Shown: piece after piece, positions 44,698-54,863 of the stretch
How positions within the stretch are numbered: the stretch's first letter is position 1
How the letters are laid out: each line of letters starts with the position of its first letter
Source of the DNA: Rhizopus arrhizus
Lineage: Eukaryota; Mucoromycota; Mucoromycetes; Mucorales; Rhizopodaceae
Assembly: GCA_024220505.1 (NCBI GenBank)
Contig: JAKZZE010000001.1
Location: 930,001-994,000 of the forward strand
DNA: 64,000 nt
Reading direction: 5' to 3'
Notes under the pieces: generated by a model
What the model was told of the DNA's origin: nothing
Seen by the model: only the letters and a program-made list of their open reading frames with translations
Database searches by the model: none
Program-made: the position numbers and the translations under genes

Positions 44698-45439
44698 AAA
44701 AAACTTTGATCTTACTTCACATCCAAGTAACTAGGTGCCTCAGGCAATGAAAGATTTCCCAAACTATTGGCCGATATGAATATTAATTTACTTTTGAATA
44801 AATAAGATAGTTGACTAGCCGAGTTAACTAATTTGACCTAGTGATCCTGTAATCTAGCTAATACCTGTATTAGGTAAAGTAACATAATTCAAAAAAGTTA
44901 CAAGTATTTCTCGTATTACTCAGCTCTAGTTTCTTCTGAATAATTAATCAAGGCCTTTATAATTTGCAATTTCAATCATAATACGCATAGCAATTGCTTT
45001 ACACAGCAAATAATAATAATAATAATAACAATAAAAACACTCATTCAAGTCGATATAACGATCTCGAATCCTTACTGCCTATGCCACTAATCATTTTGTC
45101 TATTTCCTCTTTCTACTTTTAAGTTGTACAGACATTCAATTATTTAATTGCCATCTGATTAGAGAGTTTACTCGATCGCGTTCATGCCTTTCTCTATAAA
45201 CGCAAGATGAGGGGGGTTTTTTTTTTTTCCTTTCAATGAAAAGTACTATTTGCAATGGACGCCAAATCAAATAAAAGTAATAAAAACAATTCATAATACT
45301 TATTAGACGAAAAACTTTGAATTGCATAATAAACGTAAATCAAATTCAAGACTGTAAAAGTAGGTCTTTGATCTACTGCTTCGCCAAACAATTCAAACAT
45401 CGATTAAACTTGAGCACTTGAAGCTGTTGTTAAATTAGG

Positions 45440-45453
45440 AAAAGCAAAGGCAA
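45440..45453. repeat. Putative 5' target-site duplication of the LINE
   Basis: AAAAGCAAAGGCAA directly before the LINE; the same 14 bp recur at 50513-50526 directly after its 3' end. Unit C holds the corresponding uninterrupted sequence at about 57985-57998 (inverted). The 3' copy lies within a short GCAAAG tandem, so exact boundaries are ambiguous. Confidence 0.6.
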
Positions 45454-45454
45454 C

Positions 45455-46682
45455 ATGGTTCTTTCCAACGAAAATAATTTTAATCAGAAAAGTGACTTAG
45501 CTGAGTCGCCTCATCTCAACAACAAGGCTACATCAACGTCCAAAACATCAATGCAACGATTTTGGGCACGAGTGGTGACCAAAAAACCGTAAATCACCTT
45601 TACATTCGACTAATTCTTCATCGACGGCTAACACTGTTACATCCACACCGAGCAATTTGAATGTCCCGATGATCTCTAAGACCAGTATATGGCAAACAGG
45701 CCATGGTTCAGGCAGTGTCTTCGTCAATATGACAGAACGCAAGGAATCGAAAATTGAGTTTCTTCATTTAGTAGCTCAACAATATTCTTCCCAGGTGGGA
45801 GTCTTCCCTCAACAATTAGGAACTCTTAAGTTTGCCGAGATTAACTTTGTGCCTGATGACGACGCATTAAGCAATTACCTAGTGAATGGTATTACTTTTG
45901 CAGATAAATCAACTATCTTACCTTGTCGAGCGCTTGATACTCACATCTTTTTGGAACCCACTACAAGTACCTATATGTGTACTGATTACGCCGTCCTTAA
46001 TGTGGCTTCCAAAACTGAGACTTTCGAGCCTTTAACTCATTTGATTCCTTGGGACGAACAAAGGGAGTGTAGTTTCTATGCTGTGTGGAATCAAATGCCT
46101 GTGTATTGTCGCTACTGCCATGAGGAAGATCATGTAGTCGCTAATTGTCCTAAGCGTAAGGCTAGACACACTTGTTGGAATTGTAGCGTCGTGGGTCACA
46201 TAGCTGCCGAATGTTTACTGGACAAACCGTCCAAGAAAGCTCGTAAGCAACCTGAACCTCCTAAAAAGCTCTTTGATACAGTGAAACAACATAATATTCC
46301 CCCAGAAGTGGTGCAAAAAGACGTCTGCACTCCTGATGAGGTCTTTGAGGAGCTTATGGAAGATTTAATAGAGCCGGCTGCTCAAAATAATATGTCTGAG
46401 CCTCTAGATACAACTGTACCAGTTGATGTCTCTGCTCTCACCTTGAATGCTGAAACCGCTTCTAAGGATAGTGTCAAACAGCAAAAGAAAGATCGCCTAC
46501 CTACCTCTTATGTTCTATTAGCCACTTGCTCAAAATCCACTTTGCTCAAAGTCCAGCCTCCAACACCCGAGCAAGACGAATCTGTGGATAGTCAATCCTC
46601 AGTAAATGATACAGACCATTTGGTCTCATCCTCCTCCGGTACCTCAGCTGGGGAGAAAAATTACACCACAAGTTTACAATAA
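45455..46682 (+). pseudogene. LINE ORF1 (zinc-knuckle nucleic-acid-binding protein)
   Basis: Starts MVLSNENNFNQKSDLAESPH; a single frameshift near 45590 (after RVVTKKP) moves to the frame that runs from before 45657 to 46682. Contains IWQTGHGSGSVFVNMTERKE (equivalent to VWRAGRSPGSVLLDMNDKSE in the 6.6-kb element), two zinc knuckles CRYCHEEDHVVANCPK and CWNCSVVGHIAAEC, then an acidic Ser/Thr-rich tail. The RRM-like block present in the other copy is deleted between PCRALDT and STYMCTDYAVL. Confidence 0.8.
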
Positions 46683-49600
46683 TATGAGTAATAAATCTAA
46701 AAACTTGCTACTGCATATTGCTTTACTAAACTGCAATAGTTTACTGAAGTCCAATAATACCAAAAAACAATCAAAATTTATAAGATACTTGCGCTCCTTA
46801 AACTTCGATATTATGACTTTTCAAGAAACATACGTTTCCGACAATATACTCTCTTTGGTCAATGCCCAATTTCAGGCTTAATACTCCTTATGGTCTCGAT
46901 ATTGTGGTATTGTCTCATTCAGTCCTTCCTTTGTATTCTCAACCGATTTGACACCAGAGAACGATAGAAGTATACTCACAAAGGTTACACATCCTCACAA
47001 CGCCTTTGATCCTTTCTATGTTCTTGTTATATATGCTCCAGCCACCTCAGGTCAACACCCTTCTCAGTTCTTTGATCAGCTATTCGACTTCTTACATCCA
47101 CCGACTCTGGATATTAACCTCGACCGCCTAGTTATTACTGGTGATTTTAACTATTCGTATCATCATCCTCACATGTCTTCCCAAACTTCTCTACAATGGG
47201 TGTCGTTTTTAGATGATCAATTTTACAACGCATTACAGAAAGACGACCTACACGAGTTGCCTACATTCCGACTCAATGACAATATGTTTTCTACCGCCGA
47301 TTATACATTCGTTAGTCAGCCTTGGTGTTCCAAGGTCATAGAAAGTAACATACACAAATTGAATACCTCTTGGTCAGATCATTCACTTCTGTCGATTTAC
47401 TTGTTGCATCGGTTCCTCCCCTTCTGGTGCCAGTCTTTGGCGTGGAAACCCCCCTTCTCGCTCGAAACCCCGCTTACCAACAATATCTTTGCCAACATAT
47501 AGAAGATATTATACCCAAGTTATCTTCTGGATGGTCTGCCGCGAAATCGTGGGATCACATTAAATGTCAAGTTAAAAAGATCACCTGCGCTTTCGCAGTA
47601 GATTACACTAATCGGCGTACAAAAACCATCCGCAAACTACAAAGCAATCGAAATAAATTTTTGCGCAGTAAACCACCATTAGCTATTCGCTTACATCAAC
47701 TGCCTATTTTGGTCCAACAAATTGCATCGTTACAACAAGAACTTACTGATATTATGGCTCTCAAAGCTAATGTCCGTTGGCAGGAGGCAGGTGAAACTTC
47801 GATAAAGTATCTAAAAAGTATATATCGTAAACGCACAGTCGAACAACATATTACCACCTTACGATCTGACGATAATGAAGATCCAGTCGAAGGCACTGAT
47901 CAACTACTCCCTATCACTCAACAGTTTTACCAATCTCTGTATGATGCGGTCCCAGTTGATGACCTTCAGCTCGATTCCTATCTCCAGGGTATTTCTGATC
48001 TACCCCAAGTGACCTCTGCCCATTGTGATGTTCTTATGGCGCCAATCACTATTGACGAGATCATTCAAGAAACAGCACGCGTGCAAAATAAAATCAGCGG
48101 CCCAGGGGAGGATGGTCTTGGCTACGCCTTTCTGTACCAACTACTTCGCTACCCTCCTCTACAGGAATTGGTTTTAAAGGTATATAATCAGGCACATAAC
48201 TCCAGTATCTTTCCACATTCATGGCAAGGATTACGGGTAAGGCTGTTGGCAAAAAAGGGTGATTTAACGAATCTAAAAAATTGGCGACCTATCTCACTAA
48301 TTAACTGTGGTGCTAAAATTTATACCAGAGTTCTCAACTCACGATTGCGGCAGGTAATACCATCTCTTATCAACCGATGTCAAACTGGGTTTATGTCGAA
48401 TCGCTTTATCGCGGAAAATGGTCTCGTGCTTAACATTATTATGGAATATGCTCGTAAGGACAATCGTCAGTAAATTGCTCTCCTCTTGGATCAAGAAAAA
48501 GCCTACGATTGGGTACACCCCTCTTACTTACGCTCGGTGTTACTACAGTTCGGGTTCCCAACTGTACTTGTAAACTCTTTGATTGGGCTATTTTTTGATA
48601 ACCGGGTCCGGGTCAACATCAACGGACATTTCACAGACGAAGTAACTCAATCTCGCGGCCTCCGTCAAGGGGATCCGCTATCGCCTCTTCTGTTTAATCT
48701 CGCGCTAGAACCATTCCTAATACATGTTTTACAAGACACTTCTCTGATTGGATTCTCATTTCTTCCAGTGTCAGTCGACCCAATTCCTCCTCCTGCTCTT
48801 AAAATACTCGTTTATGCTGATGATGTTTGTGTCTTTCTATCTTCACCTGCAGATTTCCTACGTCTTCAACATTATCTACATACCTACGGTCAAGTATCTA
48901 ACGCTAAAGTGAACTTTTCAAAAACCGAAGCAATCTTTCTCAGTGGAAAGAGTTCCAATCAATGGTAGCAACTTCTTGCACAGCACCAGATCATCAAATG
49001 GCATGATCATACTAAATCACAACCTCTCCGCTATCTTGGATTTCCGGTTATTCAATCTATTGCTCAGCGAAGATATGTAGAAGACCATCTGCTACAAAAT
49101 ATCAAGACTCAATGTTCAATATATTCTCAACGGAATCTCTCTATTAGAGGCCATGTGACTGTGACTAGCACTCTGCTGCTATCTAAATTGTGGTATTCCT
49201 TGAGAGTTATCTCACTACTAAAATCCTTCTTTCGCCAGATTCAATCAGCAATCTACCAATTTATCTCGAAAGGCATCAAACTTGGTTTCCGATATGCATT
49301 ATTTTGTCAACCTCTATCCAAGGGCGAATTGGGTTTGTTAGACCCTTTTACCCAACATTTTAGCTTACAAGCCTGATGACTCCTTTTGTTGCTTACTGAT
49401 GATCTTCAAAGCTCCTGTAATCAAGTGTATTTGAAGGATTTTATATGACGGTTCCACTTCTCGGGTACTTTTTCTTTATTATCCTGCTTCTTTCCAGCTC
49501 TTCGTTCAGCAACAGATATGTCTTTTGGTTCTTTTCTCCCTTCACTTTATACCACTATGGATTCTTTTCTGAACAATGACATTCCTGAGGTTCAATGCAA

Positions 49601-50483
49601 TCCATCCACTCTGTTATGTCTACCCATTTGCTCGCTTTTTTCGGAAATCTCTGATGGCCATTGGTTACAAAGTCCTCTCCGCTCCAAATCACGGGCAAGA
49701 CACTATTTTACATACGATCAGTCACTCTAAAGGATACGGCCAATGTTGGCGACAGATTCACCGCCTCATCCTCGATTATTCAGCCCGTTTACTACGAGAT
49801 TTACAAAATTGTACTGTCAAACTGAATGATATGACTTGGCAGGTCATATTGAATACATCTACTGATACAGGCAATGTTACAACTATCCTTTTGTCACATG
49901 GCTCACAAGATCGCTAGAATGGGTCTCTTTTTGTCCTCGAGTATACCATCAAACTCAGCTCGATTCTATGCTTCCTTGTCCGGCTTCTATCATACCGCCA
50001 GATGGTTGGTTGCGTTTTTGGAACCTCACCATTCTGCCTGAAGCAAGATCGTTCTCTTTTCGCTTCATCTACGGCAAATTACATAGTCAATCATCTATAG
50101 CCCGTTTTAACCTCGATGTTAGTGCTACATGCAAGCCCTGTAACGCACTTTCAGAGGATATACCTCATCTTCTCACGGAATGTCCTCACAAATAGTCCAT
50201 CTGGAAAGAAGCTCTGTCTCGTTTTGCACTTCACCTAGATTTCCAACCAACTGATAACCTTACTCTTTTATTGCATCTGACACGCTTCGATTATATTGAC
50301 AACACAACTCTGCTCCGTCTTAGTTATTATATCCTTTATTCTTGTGAAATTCATATTGGGGATACATATTTGATAACGTTCCTCTCTTATCTGAAAGTAT
50401 TGTCACAACAGCTTTTGAAAAAATTGGGACGATCAGTCTTCACTAAAAGTACACCATTCAATACGACGTGTGACTTATTTTAA
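46683..50483 (+). pseudogene. LINE ORF2: EEP endonuclease, reverse transcriptase, zf-RVT
   Basis: EEP motifs ALLNCNSLL, FQETYVS, GDFNYSYH and SWSDHSLL (46683-47400). A TAA interrupts after NAQFQA (46879-46881), where the sister copy reads NVQFQASQSLW. After a frameshift near 47400, the RT: KNWRPISLINCGAKIYTRVL, CQTGFMSNRFIAENG, RGLRQGDPLSPLLFNLALEP and the catalytic YADDVCVFLS; stops after KDNRQ and SSNQW and near 49375. C-terminal Cys/His module CKPCNALSEDIPHLLTECPH (50130-50195) and a short tail to about 50483. Single-base lesions predominate. Confidence 0.85.
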
Positions 50484-50512
50484 TTTTTTATTTTATAATT
50501 ATTTCTACAAAA

Positions 50513-50526
50513 AAAAGCAAAGGCAA
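50513..50526. repeat. Putative 3' target-site duplication of the LINE
   Basis: AAAAGCAAAGGCAA after the LINE tail, matching 45440-45453. It continues into GGCAAAGACACC, whereas unit C continues AGATATCC, so the sequence beyond the duplication is not the unit C continuation. Confidence 0.55.
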
Positions 50527-50599
50527 AGGCAAAGACACCGTGATAAAGGAAATAAGGCGTTAGGGTTTGAAATGGAGATTGATAATGAAGTTTGCCCAG

Positions 50600-51665
50600 G
50601 AAGACCAGTGGCTAAACCTCCTGTTCTAATTGACGATCGCATAAAGATTTTTTTTTTCGATCAAGCGAGCAGATTGTCGTATCCCAACATACTTTAAACA
50701 TTATTTATATTCAATTTATAAGAAATCAGAGTAGTGAATGCTTTTACAAAGCTTTATTACAGTCTTTTCTTTATTATTTGGTCATAACTAATTCCACTCA
50801 TTTAACTCAATATGAAGTTTTTTAATATAGCTCCTGATGCAATGAGACATAAATGAAAAATAGATTTACTTGAATAATTATAAACAGTCCACTTGCATAA
50901 CCAGGAACAGGTCTTCATACTAAAATTTATTCATACTAGATCTACAGCTATAATTAATTAAAGTATCTTGAAAAGGATTGAATTGAATCTTCATGAAAAG
51001 GATATAAATACCAGATACAATAATATTAAATAAAAAGCATAACTTTTTAAGTCTCGATATATTTTATAGTCTTTCTATTCTTACGAGATAAAATACAGAT
51101 GAAAGCATAAATTTTGTTGTGCTGGATAACATGATTAAGGCATTGACTACTGAATTGGAAAGCTAGAAATAACAAAGAATAGCTTTTATAAGTCCATCAA
51201 AGAAAAATGTAGAATTGCCCTCAAACACTTTTATTTACAATCAGCTGAGAGGAATACCCATGAGAAGATCAAAGAGTGATACGGCAGAATAAAGAGATGA
51301 ATAGAAACTGATTTAGGCTTTACGGGTAATTGTGTGCTCATAGATGGAGCAGCCTCTCACATCATTCTGAAGTGCAACTGTTCACCGTCAAGAAAAGGAG
51401 ACCATGCCGTTGTAAAAGTACCTAACACAAAGACAAATAGTCATAACCATTTTGAGAGTTATTTCCCTTACGGTATTGTAAATGTAATTGTAAGACGACC
51501 TTGATTGATGGACTATTGAAAAAAAAGAAAGACAGTTGGAGATATAAAAGTAGTAGAGAATAGTAAAAGTGGCACGGTTACCTGCTATTATTTCAATTTT
51601 ATAAGCAGTGTTTTAGCTATTATGGATCGTCCATCAGCTTTATATATTTTTATTTTATTTTTTTA
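50600..51665 (+). pseudogene. Tc1-like transposase remnant, unit B, interrupted
   Basis: GRPVAKPPVLIDDRIKIFFF, then an insertion at about 50676-51097, then the same pieces as in unit A (TETDLGFTGNC, LIDGAASHIIL with Glu changed to Gly, AVVKVPNTKTN, GTVTCYYFNFISSVLAIMDR). Ends at the same A/T-rich junction as the other units. Confidence 0.7.
50744..51092 (-). repeat. ~330-bp dispersed repeat inserted in unit B transposase remnant
   Basis: Reverse complement of 40007-40332 with small differences; ends ATTCTTACGAGATAAAATAC. It occupies most of the insertion between GCGAGCAG (50672) and ATGAAAGCATAAATTTTG (51099). Unit A has no insertion at that site; unit C shows the same right-hand junction. 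Confidence 0.65.
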
Positions 51666-51773
51666 TGTTTGGATCTTTGAAAGTATAAATGTGTCATTTT
51701 ATTCGTTACTCGTCAAATTCATTTTGTGATAGTCAAGCCTTTTCATGATGGTGGATATCGTGGATTTCGTGTA

Positions 51774-53975
51774 TCAATTGGTAATAGCTCTGTAAGTTTG
51801 ACGGCTACCTTCAATCAGTATGCCACCTGGTCTAACCAATGTCAGAACATTATTCAGAGGTCTGCAACCTTGAAACCATAACAGCTTGCCTATAAAAGCT
51901 GCACTAATCCATGATTGTAATGATTCATTGCCATACGTGTGCAGTACATGTTTAAAATCATCCAAGAGCTTAACAGTACTGCGTCCATCAGCACATTGAG
52001 ACACATTTATGGGTACTGCTAGATCTTCAGTTGCTTCGGCACATCTATGCTTGTTGCCTCCAGGATTCCACAACCCTAGTCCTACTTGTAATTGATCACC
52101 ATCAGGATACACCAAAAAAGCATCAACAGCAATATAATTGGGTTCTGGTCGAATGAATAAAACTTGCTGCGGGATTACATCTGGAGGTTGCTCTGTAACC
52201 TGTGTGACTTTGGCTGCGTTTAACTCATGATGGAATTGATCTGGCTCTTCAAATACAAGACAAGCCGACACATGTGATCCATGATGTATATGTCCATTGA
52301 AACTAACCAAAACGGATCCTGTTGTGCCAGGCTTAACAGCAGATCGTAGACCATGTACTTTACCATCCATTTCAATTCCTAATACTGAACCATCGTCTAC
52401 GTGAGGAGCATCTTCACCAGTACGTAATATATACCAACTGGCCAAAAAAGATCCAAGCCCAAACACGTCATACATACATAGCTGTTTTAAGCTTTTCAAA
52501 GTACGTTCCAAGTCGCCACAAAGTGAGCATTGATCGATTGCCATGCCACCTTTCAAAAGAACACCAGCAACATAGATAGAGACAAGAGCATTGAGAAAGA
52601 GTACAGTGCGACACCCATCACGCGATATATTACTCATCTTATGTATCATGCCAATACACGTTCCTTCACATTCTCTGCATTTCTCAGCGACCTCCATAGC
52701 AATGTTTTTTACCAATGGTCCCAATGATTTGATTGCACCTGTGTCTGCTAAAACACAAAAACCTGGGGTCATTATCACTGTACCAGGAGGATCACCATTT
52801 TCGATTCCAAGAAAAATTGTTTTTGCAATTTCATCGTCTAGCCAACGCATTAAATCTTCCTCAAACTCAGCTGGCACTCCACACAAGTTAAAAACAGACT
52901 TCCGATTGATGTATCGATACATAAAAAACTCTTTTTCCACTTTTGATGATTTCAGCTTCAATGTTTTGAAACCAGCTTCTTCTAATCCATAAATTCTTGG
53001 GCCAAGACCAAAATCCAATGCTTCAATCCTGCAAAGCTTGACCTGCGCCAAAGCAAATGCAACTGCTGCAGTTTCAATGTCTGACACTTGCATAGCCACA
53101 TTGCCACCGATTTTAGCAATTCTAACAAGATCACGAACTACAGACGCTTTGCATCTGGACCTAGGGTTGAATTGCTTTGACCATTGTTCCCAGCCTTGAT
53201 CTTTCCAATCTTCCACACAGGTTCCTCTTTCCCAGATTTCTTCAGCAATTTTCAAAAGGTATTCATACGCTTGGCTTACACCTATAGTATTTAGACCAAG
53301 CGGAAGTATCCCATGTACGAAGCCCTGTCTAATTTTCCGCCCATCATTAAGATCACCACCAGCGAGGGATCCACAAAACAACATTACGTGAAATATTGGC
53401 ATCAATGTTGTCCAAAATTCAAATGTCGTACTTGGGCTGGTTAACAGCAATCCTCCTTCCGAGTAGGTTTCGTACTTTTCATATAATATGGGTTCTCCAA
53501 AGTCAATGATAGGTTTCATTACTGGAAGAAATGCACCGAGAACAGTGACATCTGGTATATTCTTTGTGCGAGTGCCTCCCCATGCTTTGACAGCTAGCTT
53601 TGTAATGTCAATACCTAGTTTAATCAAACGAGGTACCAGTTTTTCCAAACTTATGGACATATCTGTAATCATCAGTGGCACTTTTACTGGTTCAAATGAA
53701 ATGCCCCAATCTGACAATGAATCAGACAACTCAGATACACCAGAGTTCATCAATTGCTTTTCCTCTTCTTGTTCTTGACTTTTAATTTGAATGCCCTTAC
53801 CAAAAACTGTAGACATATTTTCATCTGCAGGAAGTCTACGATTTTCCAAATTCAATTGTGCTTTTAAGTCTTTTACTTGTGCATTCACTACGTCAAGCAA
53901 ATGATCATAGTCGTTTCCATTATATGTCAAAGATTCCCGGCTCACATTGCTGTAAATAGCAGATAGCTCGTCCAT
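51774..53975 (-). CDS. Orphan intronless 733-residue protein, copy B
   Basis: Same length as copy A with no gaps; most differences are conservative (for example NVSRESLTYNGNDYD, LENRRLPADENMS, KSQEQEEEKQLMNS). The C-terminal 80 residues are identical to A. At several clusters B agrees with C against A: WKDQGWEQWSKQF, LGSFLASWYIL, HHGSHVSACLVFEEPDQFHH, QVLFI and DAFLVYPDGDQL. Intact frame, same 5' acceptor-like TTTATTGCAG and same 3' A-rich junction. Function unknown. Confidence 0.75.
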   Translation of the reverse strand: MDELSAIYSNVSRESLTYNGNDYDHLLDVVNAQVKDLKAQLNLENRRLPADENMSTVFGKGIQIKSQEQEEEKQLMNSGVSELSDSLSDWGISFEPVKVPLMITDMSISLEKLVPRLIKLGIDITKLAVKAWGGTRTKNIPDVTVLGAFLPVMKPIIDFGEPILYEKYETYSEGGLLLTSPSTTFEFWTTLMPIFHVMLFCGSLAGGDLNDGRKIRQGFVHGILPLGLNTIGVSQAYEYLLKIAEEIWERGTCVEDWKDQGWEQWSKQFNPRSRCKASVVRDLVRIAKIGGNVAMQVSDIETAAVAFALAQVKLCRIEALDFGLGPRIYGLEEAGFKTLKLKSSKVEKEFFMYRYINRKSVFNLCGVPAEFEEDLMRWLDDEIAKTIFLGIENGDPPGTVIMTPGFCVLADTGAIKSLGPLVKNIAMEVAEKCRECEGTCIGMIHKMSNISRDGCRTVLFLNALVSIYVAGVLLKGGMAIDQCSLCGDLERTLKSLKQLCMYDVFGLGSFLASWYILRTGEDAPHVDDGSVLGIEMDGKVHGLRSAVKPGTTGSVLVSFNGHIHHGSHVSACLVFEEPDQFHHELNAAKVTQVTEQPPDVIPQQVLFIRPEPNYIAVDAFLVYPDGDQLQVGLGLWNPGGNKHRCAEATEDLAVPINVSQCADGRSTVKLLDDFKHVLHTYGNESLQSWISAAFIGKLLWFQGCRPLNNVLTLVRPGGILIEGSRQTYRAITN

Positions 53976-54655
53976 TATGGATATACGTTAATACTGCAAT
54001 AAAGAAAAGAAATGTTTATGCCTTTCTGATTAACAGATGTATTTAAGAATTTGTGTACAAGATTTTAGTCAGTGTAACGATGCTAAGTTGATGCCACTTT
54101 TATAAAACCAAGCCATTTCATATCCATTCAATCCATACATAGACAGTATATATAAAACGTATTTCTTATGTCTAGGAAAAGGAACTACGTCTTAAAATGT
54201 TCCTGCCAGGAAAGAAGAGAAGGGCCGGTACCATTCGGCTGCCAAGGAAACACAAAAACAAGTAACTGGAACACGAAAGTCTTCTTTATGTTATCTTTTT
54301 TTGACCATTGTGAAATAGACATGCTATATCTCTCGGTGAATAAAGTCAATAAATAAGATAAATAATTGATAAATCTCTTAAACCGCTTCATTATCTAAGG
54401 AAAGAAGAGAAAGCATGTTCGATACAAACTACGACTTAGAACATAACAATATCATTTGGGAATTGAGGTAGTACGGTATAAACTGTATATAATATTTACC
54501 ATACATAGATCAAAATATAATATAGGATATACAGTGAAAATGAGCGCTTACTAACAGTTCACATAGAATTATGACCAATTCCACTTTCTCTCTCTTTCTC
54601 ACGTAATCGATGTTTATAACTCAATCATAGCAAAGTCGTTTATTTATGCATCAAC

Positions 54656-54863
54656 TATGTGCCCTTAATGAAGGTTGTAGGTGTAGGGATAGAAAACACG
54701 TATTTCTTTTTGCTGAGAATAATATTAACTTTTACGTTAAACATAAAGACGAAAACAAGTAGACAGTTGACTAAAGAACAATCGTCTGGACTTTATAAGA
54801 TTTTTATAGCAGAGAAGCCTTGTTATTTTATTTTACAGTACATAAGAAGGGTATGAGAACACT
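54656..54863. other. Spacer between unit B and hydrolase gene
   Basis: About 200 bp of unique AT-rich sequence, probably the 3' UTR of the minus-strand hydrolase. No gene seen. Confidence 0.35.

Larger units (their letters stand above)
40434..45453. repeat. Segmental duplication unit A (orphan ORF + transposase remnant)
   Basis: Same-orientation copy of unit B (about 50600-54655) and inverted copy of unit C (about 57985-63025). It contains in order the Tc1-like remnant (+), orphan ORF A (-), a strongly conserved non-coding stretch (43550-43720), a poly-T tract, and a tail that A shares with C but not B. It ends at AGCAAAGGCAA, where the LINE begins. Confidence 0.85.
45454..50512 (+). mobile_element. 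Near full-length LINE retrotransposon, recently inactivated
   Basis: Non-LTR element of about 5.06 kb flanked by 14-bp putative target-site duplications. Order: ORF1 (zinc knuckle), ORF2 with EEP endonuclease, RT and C-terminal Cys/His module, short 3' UTR ending in an A-rich tail. Related to the remnant at 6.6-9.6 kb and the tail at 3.7-4.2 kb. ORF1 has one frameshift; ORF2 has a frameshift near 47400 and several in-frame stops, so it cannot move by itself, but overall completeness suggests fairly recent insertion. Confidence 0.9.
50600..54655. repeat. Segmental duplication unit B
   Basis: Homologous to unit A in the same orientation from GGAAGACCAGTGGCTAAACC to about TTTATTTATGCATCAACTA. 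Contains the transposase remnant, interrupted by the 330-400 bp repeat, and orphan ORF B. It is shorter than A and C: the flank beyond 54655 is unrelated. Nucleotide identity to A is very high over the ORF 3' end and lower around the ORF middle. Confidence 0.85.
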
